A stretch of 64,000 nt of DNA from Ilyonectria destructans. Lineage: Eukaryota; Ascomycota; Sordariomycetes; Hypocreales; Nectriaceae. The stretch lies in assembly GCA_020740775.1 (NCBI GenBank), contig JAHEWK010000020.1, positions 248,001 to 312,000 on the forward strand. Reading direction: 5' to 3'. Under the pieces are notes generated by a model. That model was not told the origin of the DNA. It worked only from the letters and a program-made list of their open reading frames with translations, and ran no database searches. Each line of letters opens with the position of its first letter. Position 1 is the stretch's first letter. Made by a program: the position numbers and the translations under genes. Of this stretch, positions 1 to 9,337 are shown in pieces.

Positions 1-2025
1 TGGTTTAGTTCGCCATACGAGAATAAATCATACACCATAAACCATTCAGGTCCGTATGGCGTATGACGTATGGTTAGAAAGCCTGACTGTAATAGTATAG
101 TCGTTGAAAGCTTCAATCAAGGATATCACGTAGTGTATTGACCTTTCCCAATTGGGAATTGAAGATGTTAGCCGCGATCCCTCATTCGGCAGGCGGTCAA
201 TATCCCTGTCTGACTATTCCTAATTGGGTAATTACACAGTGAGCCTAAGTTTTTGGACAGTGAGCCGAAGCGTACTCGACTTCTACAGATAGCTTGACCG
301 CCGAGCCAGATAGCATGCGTCGCACCCCTTCCGTCATGTTGATGCCATATGAGGAGGAGCAGCCATCGTCCGAACGATGGGATATTTGGCTGCGTTATTG
401 ACACTGTTAACACGGCTAGGGACATTGCCTATGTTATTTGGAATGTGGGCTAGGGGGTGGGGACCTTTGGCGACTGAGACATTTCATGTCTTTTGGAGAC
501 TGCTCCTTCGATAATTTTATTTTTCCTCGTTCATTGCTGAGCAGCACCAGCCATTCCTGGCCTCCCCAAGACTTGATTGGTGTCAGACCGTACCGGCCAC
601 ACTCCCGCACGTGGCATGGCCAAGAAATGTCACTCCACCAACCCTCTTCTGCAGGCCACACTTGTCAATTGGGCGCGTCTCTGCTACCTCACGGCTCAGC
701 GACCACGACGAGGTGCTCGAAACTTTCCGACCGATCTGCAACAAGAGCCACAATATGGCCATCCCTGAAACAAATTGAGGGAGGTTGTTTCCCCCTTTCC
801 TTTCCTGGTATCCGGGAGTTTGTTGGCATGTGAAGATGACCGGGGTGCTGAGGCGGAGAGGACTGGCTGGCTTTCACTGGTAATACTCCGCGGAGCGCCT
901 TTGAGCCTACGCCATACTGGATAGCGGAGGTTGGGATTGCCCTGTACTTTAGCTAGCTCAGCACGTCTTTTGCCCAGATAGGGGCTTGGCTACATTACGG
1001 CCTACCCAGATGTTAAACAAACAAACGAACAAACCATCCCTACTCAAGTATTCTCCACCAGACTCTGGTAGAGCCCGTTGAAAATGCCACCCTTTTAGAA
1101 ATGGGGCTAATTGAGACAGGGGGTAGAGTCAGTTGCACCGAGAGCGCAAGAGCAAGTAGAGTTCATTGACATAGATAATTTGATGAAATTAGTGCATATA
1201 AAGCTAGGGTTTAGGTGATTCAAATGGTCTAGTTAACAGGAAGAGCAAATATGTTTTGAGGGGAGAAAGGTGTGGTATTGTTCAGCAGCAACTTTTGCCA
1301 GAAATGGTGGGGAGTGGATTTTTAGAGAGGGAAGGTGAGAATGGGTGCATAATCGAATTCAAATAGGTGACTGATTAAAAACGCCACTAAGCAAGGCAAT
1401 GAGGGGGGATGGCGACGTGCCAGTATTGTGCATGTGATAAAAGTTCACCCGATCGTACGGCCCAGTCCCTTCTGATGAGATTGTGTGCATTCAATGCTGC
1501 AACTGTCAGGAGATCGGACACACAACCCTCCCAGTGCAAGAACGTTCAAGCCACACTCTTCACATCTGTTGGCTGGATTTCGGATTGGCCAGCGGGGATA
1601 TCCTTGGTCGATCTTAGACCAAACCTTGAGTACCAACAGCAAGGAAAGTTGGGAAAATTGCCTCCGTTGTGGAGAACGCAGGCGAGTTGGGGAAAGCTTA
1701 TTTAATCCGGGATGTGGAACGTGTTAAATTCGCTATTGGGTGACGATCTTCATGACGGTACTTTGTGGGCGCTGGGTGTGAAGAAGCTAGGATTTGATCC
1801 TATGGTCAGTCTCAATCTTCGTCTCCCAGCCTGTTATTTCTACGGTTATCTTTGGAGAGCGCTACTGTCCTTGTGTGTCTATTTTTTATAGATCCGTCAA
1901 TACCACTTAACATCACGGAAGCCATCCCAATGTCTCCTAACAAGACCTTCATAGCGCACGACGTGGTTCTCTGGGGACCAGATCTATTTCACTGCATAGT
2001 ACAAACCGCGCTCTGACATTCGATA
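1..2025. other. Intergenic region, no supported gene
   Basis: I see no convincing gene. Short open frames at 438-833 and 1409-1727 have no family resemblance. Between about 1472 and 1728 two cysteine-rich scraps occur in different frames: one reads CCNCQEIGH (C-x2-C-x4-H) and the other ENCLRCGE. They could be remnants of a zinc-knuckle coding sequence split by a frameshift, but the support is weak. There is no tRNA, LTR or inverted-repeat signature. Confidence 0.4.
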
Positions 2026-2487
2026 ATGTCGAACCAGCCAGTCCTCAACATCCCCTTCGCCTACCGCGCGCTCTTCCTCTACTTCGAACCTGTTGGAGCC
2101 TTCGTCGGCGCCCTGTTGCTTCACTTTCGCCCCTCGAGCTTCCTCAACGTCATGGCCCCGGCCGCCAAATACGCGCCGGATAACCAGATCATCTACGACC
2201 AGCTTGCTGCGACATATACCCTATTCGCGTTCAATGAAGCCATTATCTTGCGCATTACGAATGACCTGCGGGTGTGGAGAGGAATCCTGATCGGTATCTT
2301 GGTGTGCGATGCTATACATTTATTTGGGAGTTGGGCAGCTCTGGGCGGGGCAGTGTTCTGGGATCCTCGTACCTGGATGCTCGAAGATTGGGTGAACCTT
2401 GTGAGTCTTTGGGGACAGGCGGCCGTCCGGCTTGCTTTCGTGGCAGGAATCGGGCTCGAACTCGCTGTGACTAGGAAGCAAGAGTGA
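2026..2487 (+). CDS. DUF7704-type integral membrane protein
   Basis: This is a single-exon gene for 153 residues. The chain has about four hydrophobic segments: around residues 12-32 (a Phe-Glu-Pro start then a Gly/Ala/Leu-rich stretch), 62-75, 88-108 and 125-147. The spacing of conserved-looking positions (FEP near residue 20, LRVWRGILIG near 85, EDWVNL near 122, then a last Gly-rich helix) matches what I recall of the small fungal four-helix DUF7704 family, whose function is unknown. The start is the first ATG of the frame and follows a pyrimidine-rich leader. It probably acts in an internal or plasma membrane. No partner is suggested by the neighbours. The family call is from memory of its pattern. 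Confidence 0.65.
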   Translation: MSNQPVLNIPFAYRALFLYFEPVGAFVGALLLHFRPSSFLNVMAPAAKYAPDNQIIYDQLAATYTLFAFNEAIILRITNDLRVWRGILIGILVCDAIHLFGSWAALGGAVFWDPRTWMLEDWVNLVSLWGQAAVRLAFVAGIGLELAVTRKQE

Positions 2488-3517
2488 TTGGATGTGTGGC
2501 TCGATGTGTGAGGATTTCTCTGTCTTCGTGAACCTTACAGGGGTGGCCGAGAGCGTCTGAGGCGGTGTGATTGATTGCAGGGTCGAGTGTGACTGCGGTG
2601 CCTAGGTGAAGGGTGTGAAAGAGGGGAAGCCGGGCGGCTGGGTTATCGCCGGGCACCGAAGGGACGGGACTTTTGACTGCCAGGAGGGACGGTATCGATG
2701 AAGTCGGAGAATCAGGTACGGCGGCAGAGAACAGACGTGATCCGGCTTCGGGAAACCCACTCAAACGAGCGAAAATACATCATAGTCCTAGGAACACCGC
2801 CGGTGCCGTTCGGGACACTCCTCGAGAGTGGGAGCTGACCGGAACACCGGATCATCCCATTGACCCCGATGATGACGAACTCGTCCACTCAAAGAAGAAC
2901 GGAGCACAACCCGGTTCTACTGATCTTGCGTCCGAGAAAGCACCTTGTCCCTCTGCCTGGTGGTGGGCCGGGGATGCTGTGGCCATTGGGAGGCGGATAT
3001 TGCTCTAATCCCAAATCCTAAGGGGCATTGCATAATGGCGTTTGAGAGACGACAGCAGACAAGACTACCGGAGTGGTTAGGGTAGCATTCAAACCCCCCT
3101 TGCGCATAATCGGGGACCCAAGCACACCAAGCCAAGGTCTGTGGCTCTGTGACTAGAGATACATTAGTCGGCTTGTCACATGCCGGCCTAGTGATCATGC
3201 CGCCTCCCGCACTCCATCGACGCCATAGTTCGGTATCTTGATCCGGACTGCGAGCAGTTGAGACGGATGAGGGTCAGCAACTCCAAAAAGCCAAGGCCAG
3301 AATGGCGGCCATTGATAACGGCTTCAGGGTCGAAATAGGAGGAAATACGGTAAGTTAGACAAAGATGAAACGACGCCCTCACACGTAGCTGTGGCATTGA
3401 ACCCGGTGTCGTTCTTTACTGCGGCGTTGTGGTCCGGCCCAAGCACATATCGAGGGCGCCGCGGCGATGCAGAGGATTGGTTGAGGTACACTGTGTGACA
3501 GTCAAAACCTGCCCTAG
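2488..3517. other. Intergenic, with one unassigned open frame
   Basis: The stretch is GC-moderate and non-repetitive. An open frame at 2673-3008 (+, 111 codons) begins with a charged segment containing a Lys/Arg patch (PLKRAKIHH) and an Asp-rich run, but I cannot connect it to a family, promoter or intron. It may be a stray exon or chance. Confidence 0.3.
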
Positions 3518-4836
3518 TTAATTACCACTCTGGCTTGATGTGGCACCATCAGACGTTGATACGGGCCACACTCCCGGAGCTTGGGCTGAATACAATGGGG
3601 AAAGATGACGATCCGCGAGAAACTGGTCGGCGGCGAGACAGGAGGAGGTGCACGGCCTTGAAGGCCGATGTGGGAGACAATAACCAGATAGTAGTACTGG
3701 TGCAGACTCATTGATTGCGGCATCAATGGCCAAGCCATATGCCTTTTTATCTCTGCCGAATGACATGGTCATAAAACTCGCTAAGTCAAGGCATATCTCT
3801 AATACCACGACTTCGAACCTGCCCGTCCGCTTAGACGGTGCCTCTAGGCCCCATGATTGAAAGGCCCGCCGTCCAATATCCCCTGGGCGACGCCATCAAC
3901 TGTCCATATGAATGCTTCCAGAAGAGCCTAACTTTCCTGTCGTTCATCTGACACGTCGACTCGGTGAGAGGGACGCCCTGTTTCCCAATTGAGTTGACAA
4001 AGTCGAGCCCATGGCTGACCAGGGTCTCGGAGACCTTGTATTTCCGCTCCGTCCGTGCTGCGTAGCGGAGGAGATATATCAGATATGGCATTAGAAAGCT
4101 GAGGAAGAAGATCAAGTTGACTACGGTTATCCGAACACCGCGATGCAGAATGGCCAGGCCGAAGAGCCCCCAGGTCCAGATGGGTTTGACATCCTCGGGT
4201 AGAGCGGACTGGACCCGCCTTAGTTCGCAAACATCGAGGTCCTGGGGAAGTGCCTCGAGAAGATACGTCACACCATCAATGAAGGCCTTCCGTTCGAAAG
4301 TAACATCCTCCTCTGCGACTGCGGGCCTGCCTCCATCGACAGAGATGTTTACGAGACTGGTTCCCAGAGTGAAGGAGGATTAGAATGAGGGATATAGGTC
4401 TTGGCCCTGTCACAAAATCCGCCTTACCTTGCCGCGCAAACTTCCAATGAACACCAGAGGCCCTCCTGATAGCCTGATCATCACCCACAGACTCCGAGTA
4501 AAGAACCCTGCTTATCAGTCGCGGGAATATGGCCTTCGATTCTGGATCCTGGTAAGCACCATTCTGCTGGAGCATCTTAGTGATGAGTGGTTCCTGGGCC
4601 ACAGTCGGGACATTGGCCTCTGAGAGTGGTAGAGGTTTTGGAGGCGCGTCTGAAACTAGGGCACCTGGTCGTACGGTGTGAAGGCTGATGCTGCGGCGAA
4701 GGAATCGAATTAGATTTATGCCTGGCTGCAGTGATGTTGTAATCATGGCGCTAATACTGAATGTTCTGTTCTCGGTGATTTGGTCAACCTTGACCTCTTT
4801 AAAGGCTGGCATAAAAGGCCTGTGATCGGACGCCAT
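3518..4836 (-). pseudogene. Decayed conserved fungal gene with one membrane segment
   Basis: Coding-like sequence runs from an ATG at 4836 but is spread over at least three frames. Frame one (4836 to about 4428) ends at a good donor (GTAAGG at 4427) and the best acceptor is at 4357. The join is out of phase: it leaves phase 1 where phase 2 is needed. Frame two (about 4355-3831) carries a Pro/Glu-rich segment and one strong hydrophobic helix (ITVVNLIFFLSFLMPYLIYL, about 4150-4085). Near 3930-3860 the most sensible peptide (containing AFIWTVDGVAQG) lies in a third frame. A further open piece (3808-3518) follows. I do not recognise the family. The pattern suggests a once-functional single-pass membrane protein broken by small indels, although an unusual exon structure cannot be excluded. 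Confidence 0.5.
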
Positions 4837-5410
4837 GTCGCGAATGTTGGCTCGTTATCATGCAATGCTGATCAGTGGTGGTGCGCGAAAATGAAGAACC
4901 ATTGGGTGACGATAGAACCATCTACCGGTTTAACGTCCAGGTTATGATGTTAACGGGCAGATCAACTTGGTAAGAATAATACGTATGGAAATAATTATGA
5001 GAAGAAAATGTGATATTCTGGGGAGAAGCAGTGAGAGATCAAGACCAGCCGTTGAGAGAGGTATCTGGCGACGATATCCTAGATCCCGCCAACCCACCCC
5101 TCCCTTGATTTGACATGTGAAAGCTAATAACTTGGGTCAGGATGGCAATTTTTTTTGTAGGCCCTGGGTTGGCCCGTGTTAAACTCTGATCGCATCGCTA
5201 GGAAACTTCTGTTGTTGGGAGACCGATACGCCAGTACTTATTTAAAATTGTTGAGCGGGCAATTTCCCAATATTATATACCACGATATATACTCTTTTGT
5301 TCTGAAGGCAGCGAACCGCCCTTCTCCGTACCGCTCTAACGCCTAGCTTTATACTCCTTCTATTTCACTTTTATTCCCCCAGGCACCGTCTGGCAAGGGC
5401 ACAATCAAAC
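4837..5410. other. Intergenic, nothing recognised
   Basis: No open frame, repeat or RNA gene is recognisable. A pyrimidine-rich stretch and a TATATA-like run (about 5273-5290) precede the next open frame and could be promoter-like. Confidence 0.4.
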
Positions 5411-6088
5411 ATGGTACTCTCAAGTTCTCTTAACCAACATCTATTTAGCCACTTTGGTGATGCTTCTACTCGTGAGGAATTGCACCACCATAACTCTGAG
5501 TTACTCTTCACGCACTCTAGCTCGAGGCCTCTGAAGCTTATTGGAGAGTTTGACCCTAATTTGTGTGTTTGCCCACCCTTATCTTCTTACTTCCCTGTCT
5601 CCAATGCAACCAAGCTTGCTGGAATCGTAAACGCAGCGACGGCGCGTCCCGTCACCGCCACCGTCGCAGTTGGTAGACACGGCATTGAGGCCGGCTGCAA
5701 TGTCCTCCACGAGGAGCCGATAATATCTGCTAGGTCTCCTGGACGCATCTTGCCAAACCTTAACAGTACCTCGTTCAGTGGCATATATCCGAGTATGAAC
5801 AATCTAGTTGCACCTGTGCGTAACAATACAAATATACAGAGCACTAACGCTGTGGCAGAGGTTGACAGCAAGGGAAACGCAGACCCGCTCGTCCTATTTC
5901 TATTGAAGTTGTATTTGCGGATGCGCAGAACCAGCCAATGCGGCCGAGCACCCGATTTCAGATGGAACAGCCAGGGTATGGCAGCATCCAACTGCGAGGA
6001 GCATTGTGGCCGTGGATGTGTGGATGGTCACTGGAGTGTGCAGTGTGGCACGCGGTCTGATCTTGACGCGGTATGGTGGAAACATTAA
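5411..6088 (+). CDS. Unassigned open reading frame
   Basis: A 225-codon frame opens with ATG after a long CT-rich stretch, as many fungal starts do. The product has no signal peptide and no recognisable domain, and is rich in Ser, Asn and His. The opposite strand is also open for 134 codons (5991-5587), with a hydrophobic segment (ATALVLCIFVLL), so the coding strand is uncertain. Either this is a lineage-specific protein, or the real gene is a decayed membrane protein on the minus strand. Confidence 0.25.
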   Translation: MVLSSSLNQHLFSHFGDASTREELHHHNSELLFTHSSSRPLKLIGEFDPNLCVCPPLSSYFPVSNATKLAGIVNAATARPVTATVAVGRHGIEAGCNVLHEEPIISARSPGRILPNLNSTSFSGIYPSMNNLVAPVRNNTNIQSTNAVAEVDSKGNADPLVLFLLKLYLRMRRTSQCGRAPDFRWNSQGMAASNCEEHCGRGCVDGHWSVQCGTRSDLDAVWWKH

Positions 6089-6380
6089 GGGCAGGGTTCA
6101 GATAGGTAAGTTGCTGCTAGGACGATGACGGTGAAGTGAAAAGTCAAATGGGTGGAAGGCGAGCAAGGGATAAGTGGATCAATCGCAGGCGCCAATTGTT
6201 AGGGCCAGAACGTGTAGGTATGGGGTTAGGATACCTGGATGGGTAGAATACATCCTTTCAGGTGGAAATGAAATGCCAGTCCACCACCACCTCCTTCCGA
6301 CCACATCTGCCTGATGCATAGAACATAAAGCGGGCCCCGCGTCACGGAAATGCCAAGACAACGAAGTCTCAATTCTATGG

Positions 6381-7060
6381 ATGATGGAGAACCTTGCCGA
6401 TAATTGGACTATCAACATGAGGACCAACACCACTGCTTTGGGTGAGGATGTCTCACCTGCACAGCCGGGTTATCTTCAGCTGCTCATCTACTTCGGTATT
6501 GTGTTCCTCATAACCCTGATATACTCCTCGTTTTGGTGCGTTCTTCTCGCGCACCAATGGGTTGCCTTTGTATTTTTATTTTTTTTATTTTTTATTTTTT
6601 ACATTCAACTTTTCTCCTTGATAATTAACAGAAGACACAGGTATTTTCTAACGCGACTGGAACGCCGACGGGTGGTCATCCATCCAGATGATCTAGAGAC
6701 TGCCAGACTTCCCTATGCAGTCGAAACCCTTGATCAAGTAGTTCCAGCCCAGACTTACAAGAAATGGAAAGCCGAAACAAAAGATGCTGGGAAATCCGCT
6801 GAACGACCCAGAACCTTTCTCGACTGGTATACGCTTCCAATCAATCAGCCCACATGTTGTTAGGATCTAACACTCCACATCCTAGCGTCATTTGCCTAGA
6901 GACATTGCAGGATAGTGACAAGGTCCGTCACTTACCGTGCGGTCACATCTTCCACTCAAATTGCATCACGATGTGGTTCTTGAAACGGCGCGACACCTGT
7001 CCGGTTTGCAAACTTTGCTACATGTCTCAGAGATCCAGCACCTCAGGCAATCGCCTGTAG
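6381..7060 (+). CDS. Membrane-anchored RING-H2 finger protein (probable E3 ubiquitin ligase)
   Basis: Three exons (6381-6535, 6641-6826, 6886-7060) join in frame to give 171 residues. A hydrophobic anchor lies at about residues 30-50. The last exon completes a C3H2C3 RING: the split codon TG|C creates the first cysteine (residue 114), giving C-VI-C, then LPCGHIFHSNC and finally CPVC. RING-H2 proteins with one N-terminal helix are usually E3 ligases that recruit an E2 enzyme and ubiquitinate membrane or secretory-pathway proteins. Intron 1 is 105 bp and T-rich before its acceptor. Intron 2 is 59 bp with a CTAAC branch site. Without this splice the first cysteine is lost and the frame shifts, which supports the model. 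The substrate is unknown. Confidence 0.75.
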
Positions 7061-7825
7061 CCGAAAGATGCGATCCATCTAAGGGGGGGGGGGGAGATTC
7101 CATAGCTCCATGACAGGCTGGCGGGAGGATCAACTCCCTAACCCCTCACTGTCCTGAACGACTTGAAACACGCTCTCCAGCGGGCTCTTGAAATCTCAGC
7201 TATAGGGTGAGTATGATATGATACGCTAGGGTGGGTATAGTGATGTGTCGTAATGCAAAATGGGTTGTGAGACAGAAGTAGATATAGTCAACCGTACTAT
7301 GTAACTAGACTGCGTTGTGCTCTTCCTCTGCACACACAATTTAGACCTTTCAACATCACCAACTTCACATCTACATTATGTCTTTAATCGATTCGCGTGG
7401 GGTCGAAGCTGGAGTTGGGGTTGCACTGGGAAGAGGAGTCGGCGGGGTAGCATGTCCGCGAGAGGTTAGATTTGTAGGGCGAGGTGAACTTGGCAATCGC
7501 CTCCCCGAAAGGTGTAGGGCCAGAAGATGATGAGTGGGCCGTCGCGGCGCCCGGCGATGGCGTTGACTAGGCAGGCCCGGAAACTCCCTTGTCGAGAAAA
7601 GACGTAGTCCTGCTCGAGGGCCGGGCGGCTGCACCATGAGACGATGGTCGAGCAAGCCGGCCACTTTGCCGGTGCAGGTCAACAAAGCAGGTCAACAAAG
7701 CATTGCTCTGGAACTGGGTGTCCTGCCTCTCGGCCATCATCTTGCACAGCGAGGTCCACAGATTCGCATGGACAGGGAAGATGACAAAGACCTGGAAGGG
7801 ATGGAAGCCTCTTGTACGGCGTCTT
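7061..7825. other. Intergenic, possible relic coding segment on minus strand
   Basis: A poly-G run at 7084-7093 is followed by unremarkable sequence. On the minus strand between about 7830 and 7370, peptide-like stretches occur in alternating frames (FQVFVIFPVH near 7795; GKVAGLLDHR near 7670) and then a Pro/Thr-rich tail. This resembles the frameshifted end of a gene, cut where the dispersed repeat begins at about 7826. I cannot name the family. Confidence 0.3.
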
Positions 7826-8046
7826 GTCCAGCGCTCTCAACAAGACAAGCCTAACCAAGACAAGACAAGCCAAGTCAAGTCAAGCCAAGTCAAGTCAAGC
7901 CAAGTCAAGTTGACCATCTTATCAATCAAGACGGCTTTTTTAGCTGGCTTGACTTGTCTTGATATCGGCTTGGTAAGCAGGGACCCTATGGTGGTCATAG
8001 CCACGGTGGCTTGGATGGTAAAAATCCTGCTGGCACGGCCAAAAGT
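7826..8046 (+). repeat. Dispersed repeat, copy A (with CAAGTCAAGC microsatellite)
   Basis: This segment begins with AGCGCTCTCAACAAGACAAG, passes through a run of CAAGACAAG/CAAGTCAAGC units and a GGCTTGACTTGTCTTGATAT arm, and ends in GGCCAAAAG. It is nearly identical to the reverse complement of 35311-35540 (copy B). Copy A stops abruptly at 8046, where the Copia LTR starts, while copy B continues. One extra A in copy A distinguishes the two. The open frames in both copies match, so the repeat may derive from a coding exon, but no family is recognised. Confidence 0.75.
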
Positions 8047-8174
8047 ATTGAAATGAGCGTGTTGTATTGATTGAAGAAGAAGAAAACTAGCGCTAACCAG
8101 CGGAAGCTATTATAGGAAGACATCCACCAATGGATCGGAATAGCCATTGATCCGTTAAAACACGGATCTCAACA
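8046..8174 (-). repeat. Copia 3' LTR
   Basis: This 129-bp LTR shares both ends with 14348-14476: TRTTGAAATGAGCRTRTTG at one end and ACGGATCTCAACA at the other. The centre differs markedly. On the plus strand it starts TA instead of TG. Its left edge coincides with the point where the dispersed repeat copy A is interrupted. Confidence 0.85.
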
Positions 8175-8289
8175 CTCCCACTCGAGCCATTGGTGCGAGA
8201 TGTTTCTGCGTAACAGAGCGTGGCCTCATTAAAACCTCAAAAACACCTTCGTGGGTGAAAAACAGGAAAGAGCTTCTATTACCACACTT

Positions 8290-8705
8290 GCGTTGGATTG
8301 TTCGGTCACTGGGGCCTTAGCACCCCAGGTCTACCAGGTAGTTTGATGTTTGATTGATGTTTGAAGTTTGAATGAAGCCTTGGATTCTTCGATCACTGGA
8401 GCCTCAGCACTCCAGATCACCTACTTCATCCCAAGTTGATGTTTGATGTTTGTTTGATGTTTGAATGTTTAAATGAAGCCTTGGATTCTTCGATCACTGG
8501 AGCCTTTGCACTCCAGATCACCTACTTCATCCCAAGTTAATGTTTGATGTTTGTTTGATGTTTGTGAGGCGAACAGCCTTGAATTCTTTGGTCACTGGGG
8601 CCTTAGCACCCCAGATCTTCCAGATTGTTTGATGTTTGATGTTTGAGTACAGCCTTGGATTCTTTGGTTACTAGGGCCTTAGCACCCCAGATCTCCCACT
8701 TCATC
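8290..8705 (-). repeat. Five-copy hairpin-forming tandem repeat in the Copia 3' region
   Basis: Five degenerate units spaced about 75-105 bp apart each contain, in element orientation, a 6-bp stem with an 8-nt loop: CTGGGG-TGCTAAGG-CCCCAG or CTGGAG-TGCTGAGG-CTCCAG. The stem is followed by GTGA(C/T)C and AAGAATCCAAGG. Between the units lie GTTTGAT-type short repeats on the plus strand. Changes in the stem are paired (G:C to A:T), so base pairing is kept. The position downstream of RNase H and before the 3' LTR suggests an RNA-level role, but this is inference. Confidence 0.75.
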
Positions 8706-8783
8706 CTAGGCCTATATTTTCCGAAGTAAATGTAGAGGACATTGATCTTGTCCTTTGTTGGTATTGCTGACTGAGTACCATAG

Positions 8784-9131
8784 TCAGAGTTGTTTTGTTT
8801 TCTTTGACCGGATCCGATTGAAGAGGTTCCGTTGCATGCCTCGTAGGACCGTGGTTATTAACGCTGAAGAAGCCAATCCAGCAGCGTTTGCCATGTTTTG
8901 TAGTTTTGTAGAATTTTGTGATTGTCTCGAGCATGGGCATATGCCATGGGATTCTTTCCAATCGGTATGTGTGATGCCTCTCTGAATGAAATGGCTCTCG
9001 AATATACGCAAGGAGCGTTCAGTATAGTTGAAATTATTGTAGAATTGCTGTAAGAAGCCGAAGAATTCCGAGCTGAGGACCTGTGGGTCGCTTGGAGGCT
9101 CGATGAGCGGCATAGACTGTTGGGCACCCAT
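8784..9131 (-). CDS. Extra small open frame downstream of Copia pol
   Basis: A 115-codon frame lies between the pol stop (9338) and the 3' hairpin array. The product begins MGAQQS, which fits the N-myristoylation consensus (Met-Gly-x-x-x-Ser), and ends in a basic tail (RSKKTKQL). I do not recognise a domain. Most Copia elements have no gene here. It could be an accessory protein, a captured fragment or chance. Its start would need a separate transcript or internal initiation. Confidence 0.35.
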   Translation of the reverse strand: MGAQQSMPLIEPPSDPQVLSSEFFGFLQQFYNNFNYTERSLRIFESHFIQRGITHTDWKESHGICPCSRQSQNSTKLQNMANAAGLASSALITTVLRGMQRNLFNRIRSKKTKQL

Positions 9132-9337
9132 TTTCTCCCACTTGGGGCATAATGAAAAGGGTTAAAAAAAAATCGTGTGAATTTGATATCATAGACTTTC
9201 GACGCCGTTGCTTCCAAATCCCAAGTCAGTTTGTTGGCAGGTTACTTGGTTGTCGAGAGATCGCGGAGTGTCAGTTGGCCAGGTGTTCCCGGCCACCTCC
9301 TTTTCTCATGACCCATACTTGCGTGACCAACAGTGAA

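Noticed and set aside
438..833. 131-codon open frame near the window start
   Set aside because: Overlapping frames on both strands and no family resemblance.
3800..3825. tRNA-like B box (GGTTCGAAGTC on minus)
   Set aside because: No matching A box, acceptor stem or D-loop upstream.
6827..6860. Frameshift in the RING gene
   Set aside because: A naive read gives a stop at 6861 and a missing cysteine, but a 59-bp GT-AG intron (6827-6885) restores the frame and the RING motif.
8290..8705. CRISPR-like spaced repeats
   Set aside because: Units are diverged, of unequal spacing, lie in a retrotransposon and the genome is eukaryotic.
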